NCBI GenBank assembly: GCA_016801885.1
Contig: CM028895.1
Location: 1,731,501 to 1,795,500, forward strand
Source of the DNA: Toxotes chatareus
Taxonomy: Eukaryota > Chordata > Actinopteri > Toxotidae
DNA: 64,000 nt
Direction of reading: 5' to 3'
The notes under the pieces are model-generated. The model ran no database searches. It had not been told where the DNA came from and was given only the letters and a program-made list of their open reading frames with translations. Position 1 is the stretch's first letter. Each line of letters begins with the position of its first letter. Position numbers and translations under genes: made by a program. This document shows, piece after piece, positions 52,355-63,759 of the stretch.

Positions 52355-55300
52355 ATTGCTGCAGCGTTATATGGTGAATGAAATGGATTTAATCACATTT
52401 CTCTTCAAACAATTGTCAAACCTTGAACATATTAATGTAATAATATCTTAATTAGATTGGAAATTGAAAATATATCACAGATTATACATGAAGACCATGA
52501 GCACAGAAGAAGAAAATGATAACGGATAAAATCTTTTACTGAAGCCATGACGTTTGACACCTCTTTGACCAAACTGGGATTTTCTGGCTCCAGCGAATGT
52601 GAAACTGTCTCTTAGAGAGCTGGCATTTCACTGACTCAGTATCCTTCAGTTTATCTCAGAAATAACTGATTGTCTTACATGATAATGCAAATGTAAGGAA
52701 TCAGTAGGAGAATAAAAGTATTTTCTTGTTTTCTTCTGCAGGTTTGTCAGACACACACACACAGCTGTTCCAGTCAGAACAGCAGCGTCACCTCCTCCAA
52801 CACGCCCTCCAAACACAAAATAAGCTCTTTCATATGGAAATGGACTAATTGACTTCCTAAAATCCACATTAAAGCCGTGTATAATTGTGCTTGCTGTTTT
52901 GGAGCAATTAAAGCCGAATTTTCCCAACAGTTAATGACTATTATGGGATTTGCGTAATTGAGGCCCCAGTTGAATAAGCTTTGTTTTTTTTTTTTAAAGG
53001 CTGATTCTCCTCCTCAGTGAGAGCGAGTGGAAATCCATCGCTGTGTCTTAACACGGCACTTTGACCTCTGACGTTCACACACCACCGCCCTCCTTCCCGT
53101 GACCCTCATGATGCTAATGCTGCCCTCTGACAGCAGACTGTCACACAGTTCTCTGCTGAAAGGCATTTTTCCTGGAGTTACAAAACATCACTCAGTACAA
53201 GAGAATGACTTTAAATCTATTTGTCTTTGTGACGGCCAGTTTGCACTGCAGCATGACACAAGGTAGAACACAAATCCCATGTAAATCCAAGGCCTCCAGG
53301 TGTTTCATGCTGATAGAAAGAAACATCTATTAAGTGAAATATACAAAAACACCATTGGGAACTTACTTTTTCAAATTTTGTGATCTTTAAATATTTATTT
53401 TTACAGTAATCAGCTTTGTTTTAACTGTAAGCTTGTATTCGTGAGTTTTCTGCTCTGTTGCTGTGAAATGGTCTTTTTGTGGTGCCAGACTTTATGGAAA
53501 TAAAGTTTATTTTATAGTAAAATACAATAATTCCTTGAAGTCTGTCAGTATTAGCAATATTAGCAAAACTGGGTAGTATACAGCGTATACAGTAGAATTT
53601 CCATGTCATAGTTTAATGATCATAAGAAGACCATCTGTGTCAGGTTGTCTTATGAGAAAACAAAACATAAACTGTATAACACTTCTGATCTGTGAGAGCT
53701 TCCACCACACAGACGCGGAGCTCAGCCTTTATCTGTATAGTTGTGATCTTTCGTCGATCGACCGCTTCATAATTCTGAAAAGGCCAAAAATCGTATATGA
53801 CCGTGGTAGCCAGCCAAGTTGGCCCTGCATTTGAGTGTCAGTACACGTGGTTGTTTTCTGGCTCTGTTGTATAAAATGTGAGCCAGCTCCGGCCCATATG
53901 TGTCTGCCAGAGTTGGCTTGGTTCTCAGACTCATTTGACATGAGAATCAGGTCCAGTTAGCAGTGGAAGGCCAAGCTTTGGGCCAACGCAGTTGAAAATA
54001 AATTTGCTCAAATGATCAAGTTGTAAATACGAGAACAAAGATGGCCACTGATCACACATGTGCCCTCTGTCTCGTCTCAGTGTCTACGGCTGCCCGCTGG
54101 CCAAGAAGAGGAAGGCTCTGGAAAAACAGCCGCTGGAGCCAGCTGCCAAGAGGAGGCCCTTCCTCACCTCCTGCACGGGCGAGGAGGAGGAGGGGGAGGA
54201 TGCCGGTGTCTACACCAGCTACGAGAATGAAGCCATGGAGGTGGGGGATGTGGGCAAGGAGCAAGGGGAGGTAGTGGAAGAGGACGAGGAGGAAGAGGAA
54301 GGCGAGAGAGAAGGAGATGAGGAAGACGGGGAGGTGGAGGACGAGTTCTCGGAGGACAACGAGGATCAGGGAGAGGAGGAAGAGGAGGAGGAGGTAGAGG
54401 TGGAGAGAGCAGATACAACAATGGGAGGGGAGCGGGAAGGGGAGGAGGAAGAGGGTATGGACGAGGAGGAGGAAGAAGTGGACGATGGTGATGATGAGGA
54501 GGAGCAGGAGGACGAGGGAGAGGAAGATGAGCAGGAGGAGGAGGAAGAGGAGGAGCAGAATCGTCAGCAGGGTGAGTTTACTGTTTCCAGCTTTTTTCCG
54601 TGATAATGCTCGTACCTAAATGACAAAATGTTTTTGAAGTGCCTTCTTATTAATCATCAAAACAATTTAAATGAGTATTTCATTAACTACTTCATCGTAC
54701 TGTTAAGGGTTTCTTTAAGTTTAGGCAATAAAAACTACTTGGTTGAAGTTAGGTGAAAGTCATGGTCATGGTTAAAGCACCAAAAGTTAGAAAAGGCAGA
54801 AAAACCAGAGTCTCCAGTGTCAGCGTCAGATGCTTCTTGTTTTTTCTCTCCCATCGTGGCTTAAACACAAACCGGATGCCACTTTTATTCTCTGTATGTA
54901 CCCATTCACTGTATTCACTGTATTCACTGTATTCACCTCGGTTCTGTTCTTGCTGAGCAGTTGCACACAATAGTTTCAGGATTGTTTTCTTTTGCTTGTT
55001 GTTCATCCAAATACAGCGAACAAAGGAGCTCGTCCTCTTACTGTCAAGAGGTCATCGTTTGTTTTCCAGTTTGAGTGTGTGGAATATTTATGTATGCAGA
55101 CCCCCAGTGTAAAATGTGTAGAAGCGCATGTGCATCCACTCTCTGCATCTGTACTGAAGTATGATCAAGACTTCATACAAGCTGGGTAGGGCTAAAAGAA
55201 ATGCACTGTCTTGTCTTGTCTTCAGTGTCTGATATTCTGTTGACCCATCCATCCATCCATCCATCCACTCCGCCCTCACTCCTCTGCTGTCTCTGTGGCT

Positions 55301-58300
55301 CTACAGTTGCTCTGGATTCACAGAATTTACTCATTTGCAAGAGTCATAATGAAAAAGCCCACTGGAGGTCTTAGTCACTTGTGGTTACTGGACATCAGCT
55401 GAAACGACAGATGCTGAGGACATTGTCTTTGAGCACTGCAGCTGGATCTGTAAGGGTCCCTTCATGTTAGAACTGAGTTAACGTGGAACTTTTCCGAACA
55501 GGAGCCAGTTTGTAGCTTTAACAAAAAGATGAACCCAGCAATGCTACAAAGTCCATGTCTGGAAGGGGCTCAGGTTCAGGGCCTGTTTTGGGTCAAACTG
55601 GTGTCCAGTGTTTGGCTGCAGTTTGCGTCTGCAGTGAGGGAGGGAGTAACTGATGAGAGCTGCTGAGCAGAATCGCTGGTAGACCAGATGCTCTGCGCTC
55701 TCCCTCCCGCCACGTTTGCCTCGATTCCCCCCAACAACCCCCGTGTCCTCAATCGCTTCTGACAGCACTTCACGAATAATCGGGAGAGGAGCTCTGCTGA
55801 GTTATTAACTCCCACCCTCCCCTCCCCTCTTCATTCCCCCTCCTCGTCTCGGCGGACGTGTCACATGCGCTCTGCCTCGGCTTCTCCTCCTGAGGATATT
55901 TATGGCTCCTGAATCGGAGCACCTCACACGCCTCCCTTTTCAATTTCTCTGCTCTCATTCGCCATCTCTGTCCCCAAAATCAACAGTGAGGCTTAGCAGG
56001 GAGAGCGGCGCTGCTCTGCACAGCTCTGGGTTGTATGTTTTTTGTGAGTAAACAGTGGATCATAATTGGGAGGGATGCAGCTAATGTATTCAGGAATATA
56101 TGAGAAGAAACTGGGTTCATCAGCATTGCTGAGTTGATTAGAGGCTGTAAAAGCTTCGTTTCCTTTTCATCTGCAGGATTTTGATTCTATAAAAGAACAG
56201 AAAGTTAGATTATCTACAAAATGAATCCATTTCGTCTTGTATTTTTGACCAATTACCCACTGCTTATGTTGTTTATACTGCAAAACACGGAGGGAAACTA
56301 TGCTGATCAGTAAAATCAGGCTGTGATTGGAGATGGGTTTTTTGTTTAAATGCCAAAACAGTCCAAAACCTGAGAGGTGGTTTGTCTTTTCTGATAGCAG
56401 AGAACCACTACAAACCCAGTGGACAGTCAAAGCTCATTCCAGTTCAGAAGGACGACAACAACAACAGCTGCACCATCAGCGTCGGCAACGGCACCGGAGA
56501 AGAGTACGAGAACTACGACGAGCTAGTTGCCAAGTCGCTGCTCAACCTGGGCAAGATCGCTGAAGACGCTGCCTACCAGGCCATGACTGAGTCCGAGATG
56601 AACAGCACCTCGTCCAACAGTGCCGGAGAGGACGAAGACGACGACGAGGATGACGGCAGCGAGCAGGGCGACAGGAAGGGTGAGCTGAGCGTGGACCTGG
56701 ACAGCGACGTGGTCAGGGAGACGGTGGACTCCCTGAAACTCCTTGCACAGGGTCACGGTGCCATGCTGCCTGAGGATGGCTACCCGGACGGCACCATGGT
56801 GGACGACGGCGGCCATGCTAACGGGCGGCCTGATGTTGGGGTCAGGGTTCAGGCCGAAGAGAGCGAGGAGGAGGTGTGTCTCAGCAGCCTGGAGTGTCTG
56901 AGGAACCAGTGCTTCGATCTGGCTCGGAAACTGAGTGAGACGCAGCCGTCTGATCGCCCCGCCCTCCACCACCAACACCACCAACACCACCAACAACAGC
57001 ACCAACACCACCACCAACACCACCACCAACACCAACACCACCACCACCAACTCCAGAACCCAACAGACCAGCAGGTGGTGCACCACCTGAACAGGTATGT
57101 AATCTCTTAAGAGTCTTCTGACCACTGATGTTTATTGTTTAGCCACATTAAAGATCCTGCAGGTAACGTTATAATACTGATAAAACACTTTTTTTTATCA
57201 TTCGCATTTGACTCAGATTAGATTTGAAATTTGCAATATTTTTTTTTTTCTCAGAACGGTTAGATGGCACTGTTTGACTTACTTTGGAAAAACACTGGCA
57301 CTAACTATTAAATCCACTTATTAAATCCTTTATTTGAGTAAAAGTAAAAATTCCACTGTTTAAAATGTGAGAGATGTATTATTTAGATGTGATTATTTTT
57401 AGTTTGTGACTCAGATTATAATTTCTGCTTTGGCCGTTGTTGATATACTGCATTGATATCTTATCTGCAGGGCAGAACAATAACAGAAAACAACCATTTC
57501 CTTCCTGCACACTGGCGATGAAGAACAGTTGTTTATTATGTCACTGAACAAAAGTTTGAGGACACAGTAAATAAGTTGGCTTTCGTGCATAGCAAACAAA
57601 TTCAAACTCCCTCACAGGCTATGGGACCAGATTCTGAACAAATTTATACTTCTTACCCCTCTCAGGTACGAGAGCTGCCAGCAGGGTGCACAGGAGGAGC
57701 CCCGGTCTCTGGAGCGCAGCTACTCTGACATGGTGAACCTGATGAAGCTGGAGGAGCAGCTGAGCCCGGCGTCCAGAGGTTACCCCACCAGCTGCAGCCA
57801 GGAGGGCGACGAAGACACCACGTCGGTGGCTTCTGACCGCTCGGACGAGACCTTCGACATGGCCAAGGGAAATCTGTCGCTGCTGGAGAAGGCCATCGCC
57901 CTGGAATCGGAGCGAGCAAAGGTCATGAGAGACCGGATGGCCTCAGAGCACGCGTTGCCCCGCCGGGATCCCCATCATCATCGTGGCCACGGCGAGCACA
58001 GCCCCAGGCTGAGCAGTGCCGCCGAGGAGCGCAAGTCCAGGATGCACAACGACGGGTTGAAGAGAGCGTACTACCCTAAAGGTAGGCAACAAAACCCACA
58101 CACTGACCCTTACTGTGCTTTTATTGACTGTAAGAAAGTGGTAAGATGATGGTCAAATCAGAACAACTCCTGAACAGCAACCTAAAGTCCGTCTCATCTC
58201 TTTGGTCACAGTGTTATAGAATCTTAGGGTATTTTAAGTTCTAATAATTCAGGCATCTCTCACCTTTTTAGCTTTGAAATAACTCCAGGATTATTTTTGT

Positions 58301-61300
58301 CATGATAACTGGACTTTCTGGCAAATTTAGTTCAGTCAGTCAGTAGCTCTGCACCATCAAGATACATCAGTAATCACAGAAATCAACATGTTAATTTAGC
58401 CGTAAATTTTTATAATAAATAAGAATCTTCAAAGAGAAAGTCAAACTTACGATAAGAACACAATAAACACTGTTTGTTCTCTACAACAAATATTCCTGCA
58501 GATTGTTAGTGTTTGAACTGTATTCAAGTCCTCATCTGATCATGCTTCTTCTCCAAATTCTGCCAATTTCACATCACCTTTTCGCATTACATTTGACCTG
58601 AAGCAGCTTTTTACTCCAAAAATCTGAACCCAGGTCAGCAGGGAGGAAGTTTATCTTGTTTGTCTGACTCATTGTAACCCTCAATACTGCCGCAGCCTGA
58701 GGCTGTAGCAGGAAAAAAAAAACACATAACTGTAACTTTAATGTTTGTCTTTTTCCTCCCTGAGTCCAACATTTCTGTGCACATTGCTGGGTTGAATGAG
58801 TTTTCTGACCTCTGGGCTCTTAAAACCTGTTAAAACCCCATCGTGTTATTTCAGAAATGTTGTACACGGCCACTGATGAGATAATGGGCACTCATTTTCT
58901 GCATTCAGGACCAACACAGTCTTTTTTTTTTTTGCAGATGCATGGTTTTTCTCTGACAGCAGCTTATGTTGTTAAAATAGGCTGGTGTGGGAACATAAGA
59001 CGGCCGGCTTGTCAGGCATGAGTAATGGCAATCTGCACGGCCCGTTAGGAGAGCAAATCTCATCTGTGGGACGCTATCTGCGGCCTATTTCTCCAAATCC
59101 ACTCAAATACAACCCCACCGCCGCTGGGAGGGAGTCAGTGCTGTGCAGTTATCAGCCTCACAACAGACTCAGATGGGCTTCAGACTGCTTCATTAGCACA
59201 GAGGATGCCTTTGTTAGCCCACAGGGAGTTTTTATTAGTCCACAGGAAAGCTTTCATTATGATGTGTCTGAATCTGACCGAGGACAGTAAACTCAGGCCG
59301 ACTCCGCGTGTCAGTTTCTGGGCTGACGATGACCCGAGTGCTGCAAACTGGAGCTGAGTCTCAGCCCAGATCGACCCAAATCCGCACTAAGAATATTCCA
59401 TTACCAGCAAAATGTGGCTAGTTAGCGAGCTATGTTCGAAGACAACGTCCCAGTTCCAAATACAAAGCAGTGATTGGTCAGACAACTAGAATCTGGCAGC
59501 CAGAAAACAGGTGACTGTGTTGACGCTTACCTGTGCCTGTTGACTCAACACCACGTCCATCGCATTTTCTCCGTCCCCATCTCTCTGTCCTTTCCAGACT
59601 CTTCCAGGGGGGAGAAGAAGGAGAGCAAGTGTCCGACGCCAGGCTGTGACGGGACAGGTCATGTGACGGGTCTGTACCCACACCACCGCAGCCTGTCCGG
59701 GTGTCCCCACAAAGACCGGGTCCCGCCTGAGAGTAGGTCCCCTCTGCCTGGATGTTGTACTGCACTGAAAACACACTCAGTCTTTAAAAACTCAAAATAA
59801 CAACAGTCTGACAAGTCATTTCAGCCAGCACAGGACTGCAGTTGGATGTTGTAGCTTGTGGCTTTAGCTGTACAGTCATTTCTCAGAGGTGACGCTGCGT
59901 TGGAAATCGTCCAACTGGTTAAACCTCAGCTGTGGGAGGTTAAGACCCCTGAATTCTCTGTGTTATTTTAAACTAACTGGCGAATCAGGCTAAACACCGA
60001 GATTAAATGACAAAGAGGGAACTCCGGTGAAAGAAATCAAAGTAGCTGTGGATCATAAAAACCTTTCACGTCAGTTTCTTAGTTACAGTTCTGGGTTGGA
60101 GATTTCAGATATTTTCAGAGAATTCTTCATCTCCACCTGCTGAGGTTTTACTCAACCAATCAGATTCTTTCTACCTCTGAGAAATGTCCACAAATTAACA
60201 TCTGATCTGAAGATTAAAAAGATTGAAAGATGTAATATTGACTTTAAAAATGAAATGACTTGTCATTGCTACACAATGACATGGATTGTGTAGCAGTGAG
60301 AGTGGGACAGTGTTGGGTATGTTAGCTGTCCACCATCATGCATCCGTCCTGCATGACGTCTGTGTTTGGTTATGTTGGAGGTGTTTCACAGGTACGTTGG
60401 TTCTGACTCGGTTCTGAATATTTGCTGTTCGCTCACAAATAAATGATCTGAAATATTATAAATCAGAATTTAATGACCACAGTGTGTGACAGTTCACATT
60501 CAGGCGACTTATGTTTTAAACATCTTTTTGATCATTAGAGAAGTAAAAGGAAAGATAAACCCTGATGACTGCAAAACCTTATCAAGGTTCTGAGTTTCAA
60601 AGAGCACAGCACTTTGAAATCAGATTTTAAATACAGTTTCATGTCTTATGTTTACCGTGGCACAAAAGAGAATGTTTTTTTTTTTTTTTTTTTTCTTTTT
60701 GCTTTAGTTTGTGTGTCCTCCTTTACTTTCTTTTGTCCTCCTCATCACACCTGCCTGATGTCTGGTTTTGGTATCTGTGTTGCTGATGTAACGTGAACAG
60801 CATGAAGAATCAGTGTGATCCACCTGCTCTGCAAAAACAACCCACATGAGAACATCTCTGAGCATTCGAAGCTGCTTTAACCACACACGCAGGAAAGTCA
60901 CAGGTAATACTTATTACCTTACATAAAACTTAGTTCACCTTGGTGGGGTCACAGGGGTGTCACACCTGCAGATTATAACAATATTAAGAAGAACAGAATA
61001 GAAAACAGAAAGAAATGCAAAGGATAATGTGAACAGTGGTTGTGTAGGAACGTAGGAAAAATTAGCTCGCAACTTTCCACTGTATGCACATTAAAATGTA
61101 GATGGACACATGAACAGGACTGATTTTACCTTTGTTGTTCCACAACATTTAGTGATAAACGTCTGTATGTTGATCTCCCCACACGTTGTTCCTTTGCCAT
61201 CTGCAGAGTCATCAGTAGACTTTAACAGTGCATGACAAACTTTTGCATCCAGTGCGTCCTGGTCTCATGAAATTTCATGAAATGAGCTCAGTGATCAAAA

Positions 61301-63759
61301 TGCAAATCAGATCTGTGTTTCCCCAGCAGGAAAGGATTACATGGAGCAGACACGAGTAAAAGCACCAAGTAGTTTGTGATGGAAAGTTGGTGGGTGGAGA
61401 TGAAAGAATCAAGACGTTTACCTAGAATTAAAATTTTTTAACAACTCGTGAAACTTTTCCTCTGGCAGGGATGTTTTCTTTGATTATCTCTAATCAAAAC
61501 CTGAAGTGAACCTGAAACTGTTGGTGGCTTAAGTGAAAATGTAGCTAACATACATACACAACAGTTTTTGCTGTTTATTTAGGGAACCAAGAGGAGAAGT
61601 GCACTGAATGGTGCAGTCCTTTCATGGTGGAGTTTCTTTAACAACACTGAATCTTTGTCGCACTGTTCATGTTCATTTTGCGACGTTCTTGGTCCATTGT
61701 CGTGTCAGTGGTGCAGCTGTGATCTGTGCATGCCTAACCGTCGTAGCTGAACGCCCGGTAACTCTTCTGTCTGCTCCTAACCTTCGCTGTCTTTCTCACC
61801 TTTTCCTGTCTGTCAAAGTCCTTGCCATGTATGAAAATGTTTTAAAGTGCCCTACTCCTGGCTGCTCTGGACGGGGCCATGTCAATAGCAACAGGAACTC
61901 GCACCGCAGGTGAGTGGGCAGCCTTCAGCCAGGCCGCTAACACAGCTGACACGTGAATGTGGCTGCCTTACAGAACAAACCTGTAAGTGGGTGTGTTGTT
62001 TGAGGAAGGAGATCACTGATGATTAGCTTCACATTCCCAAATGGGAATCATTTGTCATTTCTGCCTATTCTTGTTGGTAGCCACATCTCCAGAGATCAGA
62101 TGAAAACTAAATTAGACATAATATATTGAAATTAAAAGTCTGAGTCCGTGTCAGTTGCAGGTCTTTCAGGCTGTGACCATTAATTGACACAGGAATTGGA
62201 CTTTTTTCATTCAAAGCTTTTCTACACAACCGAGACCAAGATTCGACCAGGCCAAAAGTTTCGCATTGTTGTAAGTGAAAACTTGATAATGTCAAGATCT
62301 CAGGTCTCATGGAAGTCAAGTCTTTGGGTAGTGAAAGTCAAAGCTGACGTTTCAGAACAGTGGCATTGTTCTTACAGTTTTAACATTGGAGGCAAAAATA
62401 AAAACAGTTGCTCCTTTTGAAACATCATTCATGAGATTGCTGTACGTTATGTGTTTTTTTTTTTTATTCATTTTTATATCTGATACAAAAAAAGCCACTT
62501 TTTTGTAGAAAATTAAATCTAAAAAATGCTGGAACGTTTCCAGGCTCAGATGAATGTGGGAATGGAGCTTAAATTTAAATTTTGCCATGTTTGAGCTGAA
62601 GGTGTGCCTGCGTCACATCAGCAGTTCAGCTGTTTAACAGGCAGAGCAGAGCATCTAAAAGCACACACACACATTTTTGAATTATGTAAAGTAATTAGGA
62701 TTCACACTCATTTTCTCACACACATGTACAGCGTCAGATCACAGACACACACACACACACACACTGTATTGTGTGCTCCAACTGGAACACACATTCGCAC
62801 ATTCACACACACACACACACACACACATTCACAGTCAGACACTTACAAATTAGCTCACAGACTGCAGCACACGTGCGCTGGCAGACAGAGAAGCACACAC
62901 ACACACACAGACTCGCTCAGACGTGGCTGCAGGGTGTGTTATGTAGCACAGCTCCGCTGGGAGAGGAAACAAAGCGCTAGCTAGCTAGCTTAGCTACCGT
63001 TAGCTACCAGCTTTCATGTCTGGCAGTCGCCATGGAAACGCCTTCATGGCAGCAGCAGCAGCAGCCGCCGCTGTGCTGATCTGTCACACACTCCTCACAC
63101 ACGATGGACCTTTAAAACGTGTGTCCCTGCGCGTGTGTTGGCAGTAACAATATTTCATCCCTTCTGTGTGTGAATTTAGCAGAAATGAAGTTTAAGTTTG
63201 GAATAATTCTGATTCTCCTTTGCCCCAAATTCACTCCAGAAACGCGTCAGTGACTCGTAAACTCTCTAACTGAACGCCAGCAGCCGAGGCTTGTCATAGT
63301 GATGCACGGAGAAAGCTGGGGTTCATGGTCTTTTCTAATTTCCTTTCTCTATATTTGTTTTCCTTTAGCAACTGCTGAATGTAATCTAATCTAAATGAAA
63401 TATTGATTGGGGCTGATTGACAGCTATAGATTTCTGTGATCTGAATATTATTCTGGGACACGTGACTATAAAACACTCCAGTAACAAGTCACTAAGCACA
63501 CAGTCAGCTGTTGAGCAGGTAATAAATAGTCTGCCTCAGTAAACCAGTAAACCAGTGTGTGTGTGTGTGTGTGTGTCAGTCCAGAACAGTATGTAACCAG
63601 GCCGTGTGCTGTCTCGCCCCCCCACCTCCTCCCTCCTCCCTCCTCCAGTCTGTCCGGCTGTCCCATCGCTGCTGCAGAGAAGATGGCAAAGGTCCACGAG
63701 AAAAGTCACTCGACCGACAGCGGCAGCAAGACCAATCAGACGTCAGACCGTGTCCTCAG
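42269..63759 (+). CDS. myt1l: Myelin transcription factor 1-like, N-terminal ~697 residues (nine coding exons, partial)
   Basis: Coding exons 42269-42323, 43012-43045, 47023-47085, 54081-54571, 56401-57094, 57666-58081, 59598-59732, 61819-61909 and 63649-63759 total 2090 bases, with every junction GT-AG and in phase. The start MEVNAAEKRHRTRSKGVR closely matches MYT1L. Zinc finger 1 covers residues 31-55 (Cys31, Cys36, His49, Cys55) and is split by a 7-kb intron; fingers 2 and 3 cover about 596-620 and 640-664. Residues 85-208 form a Glu/Asp-rich region. GEEYENYDELVAKSLLNLGK, LSVDLDSDVVRETVDSLKLL, CLSSLECLRNQCFDLARKLS and FDMAKGNLSLLEKAIALE are family signatures. Residues 404-431 are a His/Gln tract. 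MYT1L is a neuronal nuclear C2HC zinc-finger factor that binds AAGTTT-type sites and represses non-neuronal genes. The later fingers and coiled coil lie past the right edge. Teleosts may carry two copies (a and b); which this is cannot be decided here. Confidence 0.95.
43820..43842 (+). repeat. (GT)n microsatellite in myt1l intron 2
   Basis: A short GT run in the intron between exons 43012-43045 and 47023-47085. Confidence 0.85.
44815..44885 (-). repeat. Teleost dispersed repeat, inverted copy
   Basis: Reads 'gaaatttatggtcccctgag' then 'gatgactcctagtgttattg' on the plus strand, the reverse complement of the core seen at 1860-1960 and 20717-20860. It lies in myt1l intron 2. Confidence 0.55.
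45041..45089 (+). repeat. (GT)n microsatellite in myt1l intron 2
   Basis: About 48 bases of uninterrupted GT. Confidence 0.95.
45712..45743 (+). repeat. (CA)n microsatellite in myt1l intron 2
   Basis: About 30 bases of CA, followed from 45790 by a pyrimidine tract. Confidence 0.95.
45800..46200 (+). repeat. Polypyrimidine tract in myt1l intron 2
   Basis: About 400 bases dominated by C/T (cctcctc, tctttctcc, ttcctcc words). Ser/Pro/Leu/Phe-rich frames of 90-120 codons over it are composition artefacts. Confidence 0.85.
46706..46724 (+). repeat. (ATT)n microsatellite
   Basis: Six ATT units in myt1l intron 2. Confidence 0.85.
47090..51980 (+). other. myt1l: Left part of the 7-kb myt1l intron 3, no gene seen
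   Basis: The intron separating the two halves of zinc finger 1 runs from 47086 to 54080. Its left part has a T-run at 47131-47149, an A-run at 48222-48239, a C/T-rich segment at 50880-50990 with G-runs, and a second C-rich segment at 51100-51190. At 51051-51065 there is an RFX-like X-box. I see no internal exon. Confidence 0.5.
51990..52040 (+). repeat. (CT)n microsatellite in myt1l intron 3
   Basis: About 50 bases of uninterrupted CT. Confidence 0.95.
52041..52150 (+). promoter_or_regulatory. Candidate conserved non-coding element between two microsatellites
   Basis: A 110-base unique island sits between (CT)n and (CA)n arrays. It is dense in homeodomain/POU-like words: ATAATTACCATGCATAG at 52043, TTTAATTACCACTGG at 52103 and TTTTAATTGGCGG at 52119. 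This is the texture of vertebrate developmental enhancers, and it lies in a neuronal transcription factor gene. Conservation cannot be tested here. Confidence 0.4.
52156..52264 (+). repeat. Long (CA)n microsatellite in myt1l intron 3
   Basis: About 70 bases of pure CA then CA broken by 'ct'. His-Thr reading frames over it are artefacts. A (GT)n run at 52325-52353 follows, the reverse sense of the same repeat. Confidence 0.95.
52820..52990 (+). promoter_or_regulatory. Candidate conserved non-coding element in myt1l intron 3
   Basis: The stretch carries GACTAATTGACTTCC, GAGCAATTAAAGCCG, GTTAATGACTATTATGGG and GCGTAATTGAGGCCC within 170 bases, a dense set of TAAT/ATTA core sites, without repeats or ORFs. 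It ends at a T-run. Enhancer function is inferred from texture only. Confidence 0.35.
53795..54010. repeat. Probable dispersed repeat next to the acceptor of exon 4
   Basis: Words such as 'ccagccaagttggccctgc', 'agctccggcccatatgtg' and 'gccagagttggcttgg' occur close together and resemble a fish repeat rich in 'ggcccatat' and 'gccagagttgg'. It ends about 70 bases before the exon at 54081. Confidence 0.35.
54900..54938 (+). repeat. Short 10-base tandem repeat
   Basis: About three and a half copies of 'attcactgt' plus one base in myt1l intron 4. Confidence 0.9.
55240..55268 (+). repeat. (CCAT)n microsatellite
   Basis: Six to seven tandem ccat units in myt1l intron 4. Confidence 0.9.
58981..59300 (+). 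other. Candidate conserved intronic element with an open frame
   Basis: In myt1l intron 6 a 101-codon frame (58985-59287) starts at an ATG and has balanced composition, unlike other intronic frames here. It contains a duplicated phrase (AFVSPQGVFISPQESF; DNA 'ttagcccacaggga' and 'ttagtccacaggaa'). No splice sites in phase with the neighbouring exons are obvious, and the human protein as I recall it has no such insertion. I treat it as a possible conserved non-coding element, less likely an alternative exon. Confidence 0.3.
59810..61560 (+). other. myt1l: myt1l intron 7, no gene seen
   Basis: Ordinary intron sequence between exons 59598-59732 and 61819-61909. A T-run at 60676-60694 is the only simple feature. 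No exon, RNA gene or mobile element was recognised. Confidence 0.6.
62660..62915 (+). repeat. Cluster of (CA)n microsatellites in myt1l intron 8
   Basis: CA runs at 62662-62674, 62744-62765, 62804-62827 and 62894-62910 with unique spacers. Confidence 0.9.
62975..63120 (+). promoter_or_regulatory. Candidate regulatory block with X-box, CTAG and GCAGCC repeats
   Basis: Contains (CTAG)n-like 'gctagctagctagcttagct' at 62976, an RFX-type X-box GTCGCCATGGAAAC at 63026-63039 and a (GCA)n-GCCGCCGCT run at 63049-63072. The block is more CpG-rich than surrounding intron. Promoter or enhancer activity is inferred. Confidence 0.3.
63559..63577 (+). repeat. (GT)n microsatellite before myt1l exon 9
   Basis: Short GT run 70 bases upstream of the exon at 63649. 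Confidence 0.85.

Noticed and set aside
54164..54421. Pro-rich minus-strand frame
   Set aside because: Antisense shadow of the acidic myt1l exon.
56523..57125. 200-codon minus-strand frame
   Set aside because: Antisense shadow of the myt1l exon at 56401-57094; its Val/Leu-rich part is the reverse of the His/Gln tract.
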